From: Corynebacterium minutissimum
GTDB taxonomy: Bacteria > Actinomycetota > Actinomycetes > Mycobacteriales > Mycobacteriaceae
Length of the DNA stretch: 64,000 nt
Assembly: GCF_016889765.1 (NCBI RefSeq)
Contig: NZ_CP069533.1
Span: 1,798,001-1,862,000 of the forward strand
Reading direction: 5' to 3'
The notes below the pieces were generated by a model. That model ran no database searches. It saw only the letters and a program-made list of their open reading frames with translations, and had not been told where the DNA came from. Within the stretch, counting starts at the first letter, position 1, and every line of letters begins with the position of its first letter. Both the position numbers and the translations under genes were made by a program. Below, in pieces: positions 44,891 to 53,709 of this stretch.

Positions 44891-44991
44891 GACTTAGGTC
44901 TTGGGTGGGTGGGCAACGTGACTCTTGACACTGCTACCTGGTGGTTTTCGGCGGTGGGGTGGGATTGTTCCGCACTAAATTGGCCTAAGTC
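44891..44991. repeat. 101-bp element with terminal inverted repeats, copy 2 (MITE-like)
   Basis: Begins GACTTAGGTC and ends GGCCTAAGTC. Same length and orientation as the copy at 44540-44640. It truncates the second copy of the 83-residue gene after about 17 codons. The 114 bases between the structured repeat and this element (44777-44890) show nothing I can assign. Confidence 0.85.
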
Positions 44992-44992
44992 C

Positions 44993-45042
44993 GGTTTGAC
45001 TGAACTGGTAATGGCGGAAAGGAATCCGTTCAGGGTATTCAT
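44993..45042 (-). pseudogene. 5' fragment of a second copy of the 83-residue gene
   Basis: Starts with an ATG at 45042 and reads MNTLNGFLSAITSSVK, matching the intact gene's first 16 residues, then runs into the 101-bp element. The upstream ribosome site and promoter region are preserved, so a short fusion peptide could still be made. Confidence 0.8.
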
Positions 45043-45201
45043 TTTCTCACCTCTATATTCTCTTGTAGTGATGATGTGACTGTCCACATCAATGGGTTGA
45101 ACCGACTATATAGCCGTAGAGGGGAAAGTCCGCATTTTGTTCACCCTGAGTTAACGTTTGGGTAACCTGACATGCGGGGTGAGGTGGGACACAGTGGCCG
45201 T

Positions 45202-46704
45202 TTAAACTTCGACTGGAAGCCAGGCATAGCCATAAGGTCCGAGCTCCACCGGACCAAGGTCCACTGCTTGGTCGGTGAAGTTATGCAGACAAAGCAGACC
45301 TTCGCGTTGGAACCCCAGCACGCCCGTAAGGCCGGTTTCTACGGCCTCGAAAGGTGCGGTGCCGAGTTCCGGATGCGCCTTGCGCTGCTGGATAAGACCG
45401 CGCAGGCGGTGGAGAAGAGAGGCGTCGTCGGCAAGCTGCTCCTCCACCGAAATCCCCACGCCACCGACGATGGGACGGCGGGTGTGTGCGGCTGTACTGA
45501 AACCAGCGCCGTCGCCAGGCTCCCACTGCATTGGAGTACGCACGGCGTCACGGTCCGGAAGCTCCGGGGCATCATTCATGCCAATCTCATCGCCGTAATA
45601 AAGGAAAGGTGCACCGGGCAGCGTCATGAGGAGGGAGTAAAAGAGCTCAATCTTGCGGTAATCATTGCCCAACAGGGGTGCCAAGCGTCGCGCGATGCCC
45701 ACGTGGGCACGCATCTGATCATCGGGCAGGTAGTGCTCGTACATGAGGGCGCGCTGGTCCTCGTCGACCATCTCCAGTGTCAGCTCATCATGGTTGCGCA
45801 GGAAGGTTCCCCACTGGCAGCCCTGGGGAAGTTCGGGAAGCTCGGCCATGATGTCGTAGACCGGTGTGGCATCGCCCAGCGCGAGTGCCTGATACAACCG
45901 CGGCATGACTGGGAAATTGAACACCATGTGGAAGCGATTGCCCGTGCCATAGAACTCCATGGTGTCTTCTGGGGGCTGATTCGCCTCGGCGAGGATAACG
46001 GCCTCAGGGTAGTTCTCCTCCAGGAAAGTACGGATCTTCTCCACGAAGTCTACGGTCTCTGGGAGGGATTCACCGCCCAAGCCATCGCGCTCATAGAGGT
46101 ACGCAATCGCATCGAGGCGGAAGGCATCCACACCTTTGTCCAGCCAGAAGGAGAGAATCTTAAAGATTTCCTCGTGGACCTTCGGGTTGTCGTAGTTCAG
46201 ATCCGGCTGGTGCGAGTAGAAGCGGTGGAAGTAGTACTGCTTGCGCTCCGGGTCCCATGCCCAGTTTGAGGTCTCCGTATCGGTAAAGATGATGCGAATC
46301 TCCGGGTAGCGCAGCGGATCATCTCCCCACACGTAGTAGTCGCCATAGGGGCCTTCGGGATCGGTGCGCGAGGCCTGGAACCACAGGTGATCCGTAGAGG
46401 TGTGGTTGAAAGCCAAGTCCGTCATGAGGCGCATACCGCGGGCATGCAGCTCGGCAACGAGCTCGTCAAAGTCCTCCATGGTGCCGTAATCCGGGTGGAT
46501 GGCGTAGTAATCGGCGATGTCATAGCCATCATCGCGCAACGGGGAGGCATAGAACGGGGAGAGCCAGAGACAATCGACGCCCAGCCATTTGAGGTAATCG
46601 AGCTTCTCAATGACGCCGCGCAACGTGCCAACGCCTTCGCCGCGGGTGTCCTTGTACGAGCCCACGAGGGCCTGGTAGAAAATGGCGTTATCGTGCCAGC
46701 TCAT
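45202..46704 (-). CDS. TreS-like GH13 enzyme (trehalose synthase / alpha-glucosidase)
   Basis: 500 residues, glycoside hydrolase family 13. The sequence follows trehalose synthase closely: WLGVDCLWLSPFYASPLRDDGYDIADY, LMTDLAFNHTSTDHLWFQASR, the catalytic Asp in GVDAFRLDAIAYLYERDG, the acid Glu in VILAEANQPPEDT, and FLRNHDELTLEMV. It would interconvert maltose and trehalose or hydrolyse an alpha-glucoside. It is somewhat shorter than typical TreS (about 550-600), so the exact reaction is open. The ATG overlaps the stop of the upstream small membrane gene (ATGA). It is the last gene of the ABC transporter operon. Confidence 0.88.
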   Translation of the reverse strand: MSWHDNAIFYQALVGSYKDTRGEGVGTLRGVIEKLDYLKWLGVDCLWLSPFYASPLRDDGYDIADYYAIHPDYGTMEDFDELVAELHARGMRLMTDLAFNHTSTDHLWFQASRTDPEGPYGDYYVWGDDPLRYPEIRIIFTDTETSNWAWDPERKQYYFHRFYSHQPDLNYDNPKVHEEIFKILSFWLDKGVDAFRLDAIAYLYERDGLGGESLPETVDFVEKIRTFLEENYPEAVILAEANQPPEDTMEFYGTGNRFHMVFNFPVMPRLYQALALGDATPVYDIMAELPELPQGCQWGTFLRNHDELTLEMVDEDQRALMYEHYLPDDQMRAHVGIARRLAPLLGNDYRKIELFYSLLMTLPGAPFLYYGDEIGMNDAPELPDRDAVRTPMQWEPGDGAGFSTAAHTRRPIVGGVGISVEEQLADDASLLHRLRGLIQQRKAHPELGTAPFEAVETGLTGVLGFQREGLLCLHNFTDQAVDLGPVELGPYGYAWLPVEV

Positions 46705-46886
46705 TGAAGATCCTTCCGTTTAGCCCGCCAGAGCAGGTACTCCGCCAGCATGAGCGCGCCGGCAAGGAGCCCTGGCCAGAGGGCGGGGGAGGGCTGATAA
46801 AGATTAAGAACCGCCTGCAGGAGCGCTAGGGCGGCGAAGAAACCGACGAAGCCTAGCGCAGTATCCCACAGCAGTGCGCGCCGCAT
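46701..46886 (-). CDS. Small membrane protein within the sugar ABC operon
   Basis: 61 residues with two predicted helices (LGFVGFFAALALLQAVLNLY and LWPGLLAGALMLAEYLLW) and a basic tail. Its ATG shares one base with the stop of the upstream permease (TAATG), and its own stop overlaps the TreS-like start (ATGA), so the genes are translationally coupled. The trehalose importer (tus) operon of C. glutamicum also includes a small membrane protein, which supports a transporter-associated role. Confidence 0.8.
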   Translation of the reverse strand: MRRALLWDTALGFVGFFAALALLQAVLNLYQPSPALWPGLLAGALMLAEYLLWRAKRKDLQ

Positions 46887-47707
46887 TAAGCCTTGACACC
46901 TCCGGCGGTGAGGCCGGCAACGATGCGGTGCTGGAAAATGAGAACCATGATGATGAGCGGAATCGTCACCAGCGCGCCGGCTGCCATCGTGGCGGCGTAG
47001 GGGTACTCGAAGGCCGAGGGGCCAGAGAAGCGTGCGATGGCCACGGTCACCGGCTCGGTAGCGGTGGTGGACAGCTGCTTGGCCAGCATGAACTCGTTCC
47101 AGGTTGTGATGAAGGCGATGATGGCGGTGGTAAACAGTGCCGGTGCGGCCAAGGGTAGGAGCACGAGGCGGAAGGCCTGGCTTCGCGACGCCCCATCGAC
47201 TCTCGCCGCTTCCTCCAACTCCCACGGCAGCTGGCGGAAGAAACTCAGCAAGGTGTAGACCGTGAGTGGCAGCGCAAAGGAGATGTTTGGAATGATCATC
47301 GCGCGGTAGGTGCCAATCCACTCAAGGTTGCCAAAAAGCTGGAAAAGCGGGGTAACGAGCGCGATAGCGGGGAACATCGAGGCCGCCAGGATGATGCCCG
47401 TGACGATTCCTTTTCCAGGGAAGTCATATCGGGCTAGCGCATAGGCGGTAAACACGCCGATGAGTACGGCCACTGCGGTCGTGGCCAAGGAGATGATCAG
47501 AGAGTTGCCCAACGCATTGAGGAAGTCGTTGCCCTTATCCGTGGCCAGAGCGTCGCGGAAGTTGTCCAGGGTCACGTGCGTAGGCCACGGGGTGGTGTCA
47601 AAGGTATGGGCTTTATCGCGAAGCGCTGTGACAACCATCCAGTAGAAGGGGGCTAGGCCCCAGAACATGATGAAGAGGATACCGAGGTAGTGGCCGAACT
47701 TTTTCAT
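46886..47707 (-). CDS. Carbohydrate ABC transporter permease (MalG type)
   Basis: 273 residues with six membrane helices. The EAA loop near residue 185 reads EEAARVDGASRSQAFRLVLLPLAAPAL, which contacts the ATPase. The N-terminal helix and the region AYALARYDFPGKG are typical of the MalG/CUT1 subfamily. Its start overlaps the stop of the MalF-type permease by four bases (ATGA). Pairs with the upstream permease to form the membrane channel. Confidence 0.94.
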   Translation of the reverse strand: MKKFGHYLGILFIMFWGLAPFYWMVVTALRDKAHTFDTTPWPTHVTLDNFRDALATDKGNDFLNALGNSLIISLATTAVAVLIGVFTAYALARYDFPGKGIVTGIILAASMFPAIALVTPLFQLFGNLEWIGTYRAMIIPNISFALPLTVYTLLSFFRQLPWELEEAARVDGASRSQAFRLVLLPLAAPALFTTAIIAFITTWNEFMLAKQLSTTATEPVTVAIARFSGPSAFEYPYAATMAAGALVTIPLIIMVLIFQHRIVAGLTAGGVKA

Positions 47708-48696
47708 GCTGCAGGCTCCTTATCCTTCTTAGTACGTTTGTCACGCGCCACACCGCCGACGTCCGCGCCCAAAAAGCGCACGAGGATGAAGGCCACGGTA
47801 AAGATGAGCAGGAAGATCAGCGTGGACAATGCGGAGGCGGAGTTGAAGTTTCCTTGGCGCATATCTTCCACCACCAGCTGGGAAATCGTGGCAGTGGGCG
47901 AGTTGGAGGACGCCGAGATCATGATGACCGGCAGGTCGTACATACGCAGTGCATCAAGCGTGCGGAAGAGAATAGCTACCATGAGCGCCGGCTTCACGAG
48001 TGGCAGGGTGATGGTGAAGAAAGTTTGGATACGGGAGGCGCCGTCGACGCGGGCGGCGTCGTACACATCACGCGGAATCATCTGCAGACCGGCCAAGATA
48101 AGCAGGGCCATAAATGGTGCGGTCTTCCACACGTCTGCGATGATGACCGCAAGGCGCGCATAAAACGGGTCCGTGGTCCACGCGATGCGCTCACCGATGA
48201 GCGAGTTGATGATGCCATCCGGAGCGAACATGAATTGCCACAGTTTTGCCGTTACCGCAGTCGGAATAGCCCACGGAATGAGCACCGCAGCACGAACGAG
48301 GCCACGGCCGCGATACTCGCCGTTCATGACCAGCGCCATGACCATGCCGAGGATGGTTTCCAGAGCCACGGTCACGACGGTGAAGAAAAGCGTAATCTTC
48401 ACCGCCGGCCAAAAGTCCGTCGCAATAACGCCATCGGGACACGTGGCGGCCTGGCCCGTAGCGGACATGCACCTGTTGGTAATCCAGTAGAGGTAGTTCT
48501 CTAGGCCCGCAAACGAGCCTTCCTCGAATACGCCCGTGGTGGGGTTGAGCCGCTTATTGCCCTGGAAGGACAACATGACAGCTCGCACGATGGGATAGCC
48601 AATCACCACGGCCAGCGCAATGAGCGCGGGCGCGATGAGGCCGGCTGCCTGCAGATACTGCTTGCGCGAATCCGCAGTACGCGTTCTACCAGCCAT
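47704..48696 (-). CDS. Carbohydrate ABC transporter permease (MalF type)
   Basis: 330 residues, six or more helices. EAA loop DVYDAARVDGASRIQTFFTITLPLVKPAL near residue 210. N-terminal AAGLIAPALIALAVVIGYPIVRAVMLSF is typical of MalF/CUT1 proteins. It follows the substrate-binding-protein gene after a 211-base gap with a stable hairpin. Ends with a Lys-rich tail. Confidence 0.94.
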   Translation of the reverse strand: MAGRTRTADSRKQYLQAAGLIAPALIALAVVIGYPIVRAVMLSFQGNKRLNPTTGVFEEGSFAGLENYLYWITNRCMSATGQAATCPDGVIATDFWPAVKITLFFTVVTVALETILGMVMALVMNGEYRGRGLVRAAVLIPWAIPTAVTAKLWQFMFAPDGIINSLIGERIAWTTDPFYARLAVIIADVWKTAPFMALLILAGLQMIPRDVYDAARVDGASRIQTFFTITLPLVKPALMVAILFRTLDALRMYDLPVIMISASSNSPTATISQLVVEDMRQGNFNSASALSTLIFLLIFTVAFILVRFLGADVGGVARDKRTKKDKEPAA

Positions 48697-48853
48697 GCGG
48701 TGCCTGCCTTTCTACAGTGTGAAAGTTGTAGGGGGTGAAAGTTGTCAGGATATTAGGGGACAGTTGTGAAAATCATAGCGGGTGCTCCGGACATCGGTGT
48801 TATGCACGCAGTACCCGCTGCTTTGTAGCTCGGGTTGGCCAAGATCAACGAAG

Positions 48854-48891
48854 GGGGCGCGGGCAAGTCTCGGTGGACTTACTCGCGCCCC
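48854..48891 (-). promoter_or_regulatory. Intercistronic stem-loop between binding-protein and permease genes
   Basis: GGGGCGCG at 48854-48861 pairs with CGCGCCCC at 48884-48891. Inside it AAGTC / GACTT extends the stem. No T-run follows in the leftward direction. Such hairpins after the abundant binding protein often protect the upstream mRNA part and lower permease expression; that role here is inferred. Confidence 0.75.
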
Positions 48892-48907
48892 ATACTCGCG
48901 GGGAGGA

Positions 48908-50194
48908 TTAACCCTGTGACGCTGCCTCGATGGCTGCCTTCATGTCCTTCGTAGCGTCATCGACGGACTTGCCGGCGGTCAGCGCTGCGTAGGCGTTATC
49001 CTGCACGGCCTTGGAGATGGCGGTGTAGAACGGGGAGACCGGACGCGGAGCGGCGTTCTCCAGGGACTCCTTCAGAGCCGGGAGGTATGGGAACTCCTCG
49101 ACCAGGGATTCATCATCGTAGATGGAAGCCAGGACCGGCGGGAAGGATGCCTCAGCGAAGGACTTCTGGTTCTCTTCGTTGATGATGAACTTGATGAAGT
49201 CCAAGGCAGTGGCCTTGTTTTCCGAGTTGATGTTGATGCCGTTGTTGTAGCCACCCAGGGTGGATACACCAACGCCGTCCTTGCCCACCAGCGGCTGAAC
49301 CTCGAACTTAATGCCCTTGTCCTCAGCGTTGGTGTACATGTACGGCCAGTTAATGGCAAAGGCGGTCTTGCCCTCGGTGAAGGCGAGGTTCGTCTCCTCC
49401 TCCGTTGTGGCGGTGGAGTCCTTGGAGATGGTGCCGTCCTCGTAGGCGTCGACAAGCGCCTGCAGGCCTTCCTTGGCCTCGTCGGAGTCGACGGTGACAT
49501 TGCCCTCGTCATCCAGGATGGAACCGCCCCAACCCTCAATGAAACCTGCGGTGTTCACAGTCAGGCCCTCGTACTGCTTGAGCTGGGTGGTCAGGCAGGC
49601 AGCATCGTCCTTGATGGCTTCACAGGCAGACGCGATGTCCGCGAACTTCTCCGGAGCCTTGTCCGCCAACTCAGTGTTGCGGAATAGCAGCTGTCCGTTG
49701 GTGTTCTGCGGCAGCGCGTAGAGGGTGCCGTTGTAGGTGGCGGACTCGACGGTGGGCTCCAGCAGGTCGGAGGTGTCCACCTCGAGGTCACCGGTCAGCG
49801 GCGCCAGCCACTGGTTAGCGGCGAAGTCAGCGGTCCACACCACATCGAGCGCCATGACATCGTAGTCAGAGTTGCCTGCCTGCAGGGACTGCACGAGGGT
49901 CTCACGCTGAGCGTCGGCCTCGCCAGCGAGCTCCTTGAGCTCGACCTTCTCGTCCGGGTGCTCGGCGTTCCACGCTTCGATAATGGGGGTGATCTTGTCG
50001 GTATCGTTCTTGCCCATGGCAAAGGTGATGGGCCCGCGGCCGTCCGTGTCCTTGGTGGCGGCGTCCGAGCCAGCGTCGGAGGAGGAGTCATCGCTGGACG
50101 AGCATCCGGCCAAGGTCAGCGCGAGTGCAGCTGTGGTGGCAATGACACCGCGACGAACCGTACACAGGGAGCTGGGAAGAAACGGCTTCTTCAT
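48908..50194 (-). CDS. Sugar ABC transporter substrate-binding lipoprotein
   Basis: About 428 residues from the ATG at 50194, preceded by GAAAGGTGAA. The signal peptide ends in the lipobox LTLAGCSSSDDSS, so the mature protein is anchored on the outer face of the membrane. The body is an extracellular solute-binding protein family 1 type (QSLQAGNSDYDVMALDVVWTADFAANQWLAPL, NTNGQLLFRNTEL, GKTAFAINWPYMY, LGGYNNGININSENKATALDFIKFI). The gene context suggests trehalose or maltose; the ligand cannot be fixed from sequence. Confidence 0.94.
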   Translation of the reverse strand: MKKPFLPSSLCTVRRGVIATTAALALTLAGCSSSDDSSSDAGSDAATKDTDGRGPITFAMGKNDTDKITPIIEAWNAEHPDEKVELKELAGEADAQRETLVQSLQAGNSDYDVMALDVVWTADFAANQWLAPLTGDLEVDTSDLLEPTVESATYNGTLYALPQNTNGQLLFRNTELADKAPEKFADIASACEAIKDDAACLTTQLKQYEGLTVNTAGFIEGWGGSILDDEGNVTVDSDEAKEGLQALVDAYEDGTISKDSTATTEEETNLAFTEGKTAFAINWPYMYTNAEDKGIKFEVQPLVGKDGVGVSTLGGYNNGININSENKATALDFIKFIINEENQKSFAEASFPPVLASIYDDESLVEEFPYLPALKESLENAAPRPVSPFYTAISKAVQDNAYAALTAGKSVDDATKDMKAAIEAASQG

Positions 50195-50326
50195 GGAATA
50201 TTCACCTTTCGGAAAACTTCTGGTGACTTCAAAATAAGGGATCAGGTCCACAGTGCATGTGGTTTTGGCGTTAATCTCACTAGAAACGGGGGTGAAACTA
50301 CCCCCTATTAGCCGTGGATGCGCTCG

Positions 50327-51316
<990 letters not shown>

Positions 51317-51391
51317 GCAGTAACCCTAACACTCGTTACTGACACTCAGCTGCAGTGAGGTGCTCGACAGCAGCGAGTAGGATCGGGCACC

Positions 51392-52267
51392 ATGACTGCT
51401 CTTGATCTGGACCGTATCCGTGAAGCCGTGGCGGATGACTTCGCCGTCATTGAGTACACCGAGTCCACTGGCTCGACCAATACCGACCTCATGCAGGCAG
51501 ACAAGGTGGCTGATGGCACTGTCCTGCTAGCCAATGAGCAACTCGCCGGCAAGGGCCGTTTGGGCCGTCACTGGGTCAGCCCGGCCGGCTCGCAGCTTAT
51601 TTTCTCCGTGCTTATCCTCCCGGATTCGCTGGATCATTTAGGAACCCTGCCGCTGGCCGCGGGCCTGGCTGTGACCGATTCCGTCGAAGGAGCGGTACTC
51701 AAGTGGCCGAATGACGTGCACATCGGTGGTAAGAAGCTGTGCGGCATCCTCGCCGAGGCCGGCCCAGTGGGCGAGGCTTTCAAGTCCGCGCCGAAGACGG
51801 AGGTCTCCAAGGCAGAGGTGGCTAAGGCTGAGGTCTCCAAGGCGGAAGTGAATAAGGCGGAAATCAACAAGACCGAGGTGGCGCCGAAGACCCAAGCGGC
51901 GAACCCGCCGTCCGCGCGCGTCGTCGTGGGGATGGGCATCAACGTCACCTTGACTCGCGAAGAGCTGCCTATTGAGGCCGCGACCTCTTTGGCGCTTGAG
52001 GGCTTGGACACTGACCGCACTGAACTCGCTATCACCGTGCTGAAAAACCTGCACCGCAGAATCAACCAGTGGGAACAACAGGATCCGCAGCTCATGGCAG
52101 ATTACCGCAAGGTCTGCTCTTCGATTGGCCAGGAAGTGCGCCTCGAAGCCCCGACCGGTGATGTTACCGGCACTGTTGAAGGCGTGGCTGATGATGGCCG
52201 CATCAATGTTGGTGGCGAATACTATTCCGCCGGCGATGTCATCCACCTGCGGCCCGCTGCACAGTAG
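51392..52267 (+). CDS. birA: Biotin-[acetyl-CoA carboxylase] ligase with repeat insertion
   Basis: 291 residues. It attaches biotin to AccBC and Pyc. Biotin ligase motifs: TESTGSTNTDLMQADKVADGTVLLANEQLAGKGRLGRHW (biotinyl-AMP site), WPNDVHIGGKKLCGILAEAG, VVVGMGINVTLTREELP. No N-terminal DNA-binding domain, so a class I ligase. Between the WPNDV part and VVVGMG lies an unusual insertion (about residues 129-171) made of six 5-residue units KAEV(x), coded by a 15-base tandem repeat at 51794-51883. The reading frame is intact. Confidence 0.93.
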   Translation: MTALDLDRIREAVADDFAVIEYTESTGSTNTDLMQADKVADGTVLLANEQLAGKGRLGRHWVSPAGSQLIFSVLILPDSLDHLGTLPLAAGLAVTDSVEGAVLKWPNDVHIGGKKLCGILAEAGPVGEAFKSAPKTEVSKAEVAKAEVSKAEVNKAEINKTEVAPKTQAANPPSARVVVGMGINVTLTREELPIEAATSLALEGLDTDRTELAITVLKNLHRRINQWEQQDPQLMADYRKVCSSIGQEVRLEAPTGDVTGTVEGVADDGRINVGGEYYSAGDVIHLRPAAQ

Positions 52268-52285
52268 CTTTTGAGCTTTTGTCGG

Positions 52286-52316
52286 GAGGGGGAGCGTCGT
52301 TAAGCACGCGCCCCTC
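52286..52316 (+). terminator. Possible terminator or hairpin after birA
   Basis: GAGGGG..GCGT / ACGC..CCCCTC stem with one bulge, about 20 bases after the birA stop; no T-run. Confidence 0.45.
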
Positions 52317-52321
52317 TCTAT

Positions 52322-52456
52322 CAGGCATCCGCTAAAAGGCATATCTCAAAGGGCGTTTTCATCCCTGAAAACGCCATATGGAGACCCCGCAAGGCGTTTT
52401 TAGAGGCAAAGATGCCCGTTGACTGATGCCGTCTAGAAGATGCCGTTTAGAAGGCG
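52322..52456. repeat. Structured palindromic repeat, copy 2 (inverted relative to copy 1)
   Basis: Reverse complement aligns with 44651-44776: shared blocks include GGGCATCTTTG, TCTAAAAACGCC, ATGGCGTTTTCAG and TGAAAACGCC. It also has GGCATC at the left end and GATGCC (twice) at the right end, as inverted ends, plus the GGCGTTTTCATCCCTGAAAAC hairpin. It fills the gap between birA and the PH-domain gene. Confidence 0.8.
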
Positions 52457-52516
52457 CTCTCTGCACCACCATGAACTGAGTGCCGCTTAGTCGGGTTGCG
52501 TGAGCAGGTGGGTATC

Positions 52517-52969
52517 ATGTGCCCCATGAACCTCATGGAGATGGGACGCGGCGAAGTGGCCCGCGCGGATATGACAGCGCCGTTTCGCACGCTGCTCTTC
52601 CCGTTTCTCGAGCTCGTCGTGGTCACCGGCGTGTGCTGGATTGCCATCGGCTGGTGCGATTACAACGGCATTGACTTGGCACTTCGCAATGGCCTCGTTG
52701 CTCTGTGGGCGCTGCTGGCGGTGTGGCGCTTTATCGTTCCTCTCATCAAAGCGCGCCGCAAGCGGTTCATCGTGACTAACTTGCGCGTCATCGCCCGCGA
52801 GGGCAAGCGCGTCGACTCGATTCCGCTAAGCGATATTCGCGGGGCTCGCCGACGCCGCGGCGGCATTTCACTCGCGCTGCATGGCTATGAGCGGCCGATG
52901 TACTTTCCGGCCATCCCCAAGGCCAAGCGCGTTGAGGATATCCTCAACGAACAACCGGTCTGGGGCTAG
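52517..52969 (+). CDS. PH-domain (bPH2-like) membrane protein
   Basis: About 150 residues. Two hydrophobic segments at about 20-45 (TLLFPFLELVVVTGVCWIAIG) and 55-80 (GLVALWALLAVWRFIVPLI) are followed by a small beta-rich domain (RFIVTNLRVIAREGKRVDSIPLSDIRGARRRRGGISLALHG) that looks like a bacterial pleckstrin homology domain. Several ATGs lie close together; I chose the one with AGGTGG five bases upstream. Its stop overlaps the end of the oppositely oriented acetolactate decarboxylase gene by four bases. Function unknown. Confidence 0.75.
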   Translation: MCPMNLMEMGRGEVARADMTAPFRTLLFPFLELVVVTGVCWIAIGWCDYNGIDLALRNGLVALWALLAVWRFIVPLIKARRKRFIVTNLRVIAREGKRVDSIPLSDIRGARRRRGGISLALHGYERPMYFPAIPKAKRVEDILNEQPVWG

Positions 52970-53685
52970 TTCTTAATCTCAGTCGTGTGCAGCTGGGAAT
53001 CGAGATCTTCCGGTGCCAGGTTCGCTGAGCGGAACTCGTGGGTTAGCGGCAGGCGCAGCTCCAAATCGGTTCCCGGGCACAGCTCAATCGTGGCTTCATC
53101 CACGGTGTAGTCCAGCACATGGCCGCCGGACGTACGCTCAGCGTCAATGAAGTGAACGTGGCAGCCTGGTACCGAAATGCCCTTCTCAAAGACCGGGGTA
53201 CGGAAGCCGCCGATGATGCCATCGACGTCGCTAAAACGGAGCTCCTTATCGCCGCCGACCGCCTGGGTCAGAGGCGGATAGGGCTTGGATTGCTTGACCA
53301 CCGTGCGGGTCACCACGGAGCTGAAACGGCCGGTGATGCGAACCGCATACATGTAATTGGCCGAGGGCTCCAGATCATCAATGAAGGAGGACAGCTCCTC
53401 GCGCTTGAGACCCTTGGGCGCGGCCACCTTAATGCGGGGTACGAAATTGGTGGCGACGGCGAAAGGGGTGCCCTGGTCAAGGTCGGCGACGGTTGCGGTG
53501 CCATCACCGCGCAGCTGGTAGCAGATGCCGTCGAGGATGATCATCTCCCCATCCAGCGCATCGAAGGTGCCGATGCCGAAATTGCCCTTTCCCAAAAGCT
53601 CGTCGATGGTCATTTCGCCGTCGTAAATACCGTCCAACAGGGCGGTCATGAGCGAGTTTTGGAAGATGGTATGCCGGACAATCAT
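52966..53685 (-). CDS. budA: Alpha-acetolactate decarboxylase
   Basis: 239 residues. It converts acetolactate to acetoin, diverting pyruvate to a neutral product. Characteristic sequence: QNSLMTALLDGIYDGEMTIDELLGKGNFGIGTFDALDGEMIILDG near the N-terminus, TPFAVATNFVP, YAVRITGRFSSVVTRTV, GFRTPVF, and the metal-binding GCHVHFIDAERTSGGHVLDY with three His. The start at 53685 gives the family length; the longer open frame upstream overlaps purK and is a shadow. It is divergent from purK with only 24 bases between the start codons. Confidence 0.9.
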   Translation of the reverse strand: MIVRHTIFQNSLMTALLDGIYDGEMTIDELLGKGNFGIGTFDALDGEMIILDGICYQLRGDGTATVADLDQGTPFAVATNFVPRIKVAAPKGLKREELSSFIDDLEPSANYMYAVRITGRFSSVVTRTVVKQSKPYPPLTQAVGGDKELRFSDVDGIIGGFRTPVFEKGISVPGCHVHFIDAERTSGGHVLDYTVDEATIELCPGTDLELRLPLTHEFRSANLAPEDLDSQLHTTEIKN

Positions 53686-53696
53686 GGCCCCAAGGC

Positions 53697-53702
53697 TAGT
53701 AT
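53697..53702 (+). promoter_or_regulatory. Candidate -10 box of purK
   Basis: TAGTAT lies 7 bases before the GTG of purK, the spacing expected for a leaderless transcript. It sits in the 24-base gap to the divergent budA start, so the two promoters overlap. Confidence 0.45.
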
Positions 53703-53709
53703 TGAAGGA

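Noticed and set aside
44758..45087. 109-codon leftward frame across the second 101-bp element
   Set aside because: Only its first codons match a gene copy; the rest translates the repeat element and has no sense as a protein. Reported instead as a pseudogene fragment.
45172..46269. 365-codon rightward frame opposite the TreS-like gene
   Set aside because: Shadow of the GH13 gene; no motifs of its own.
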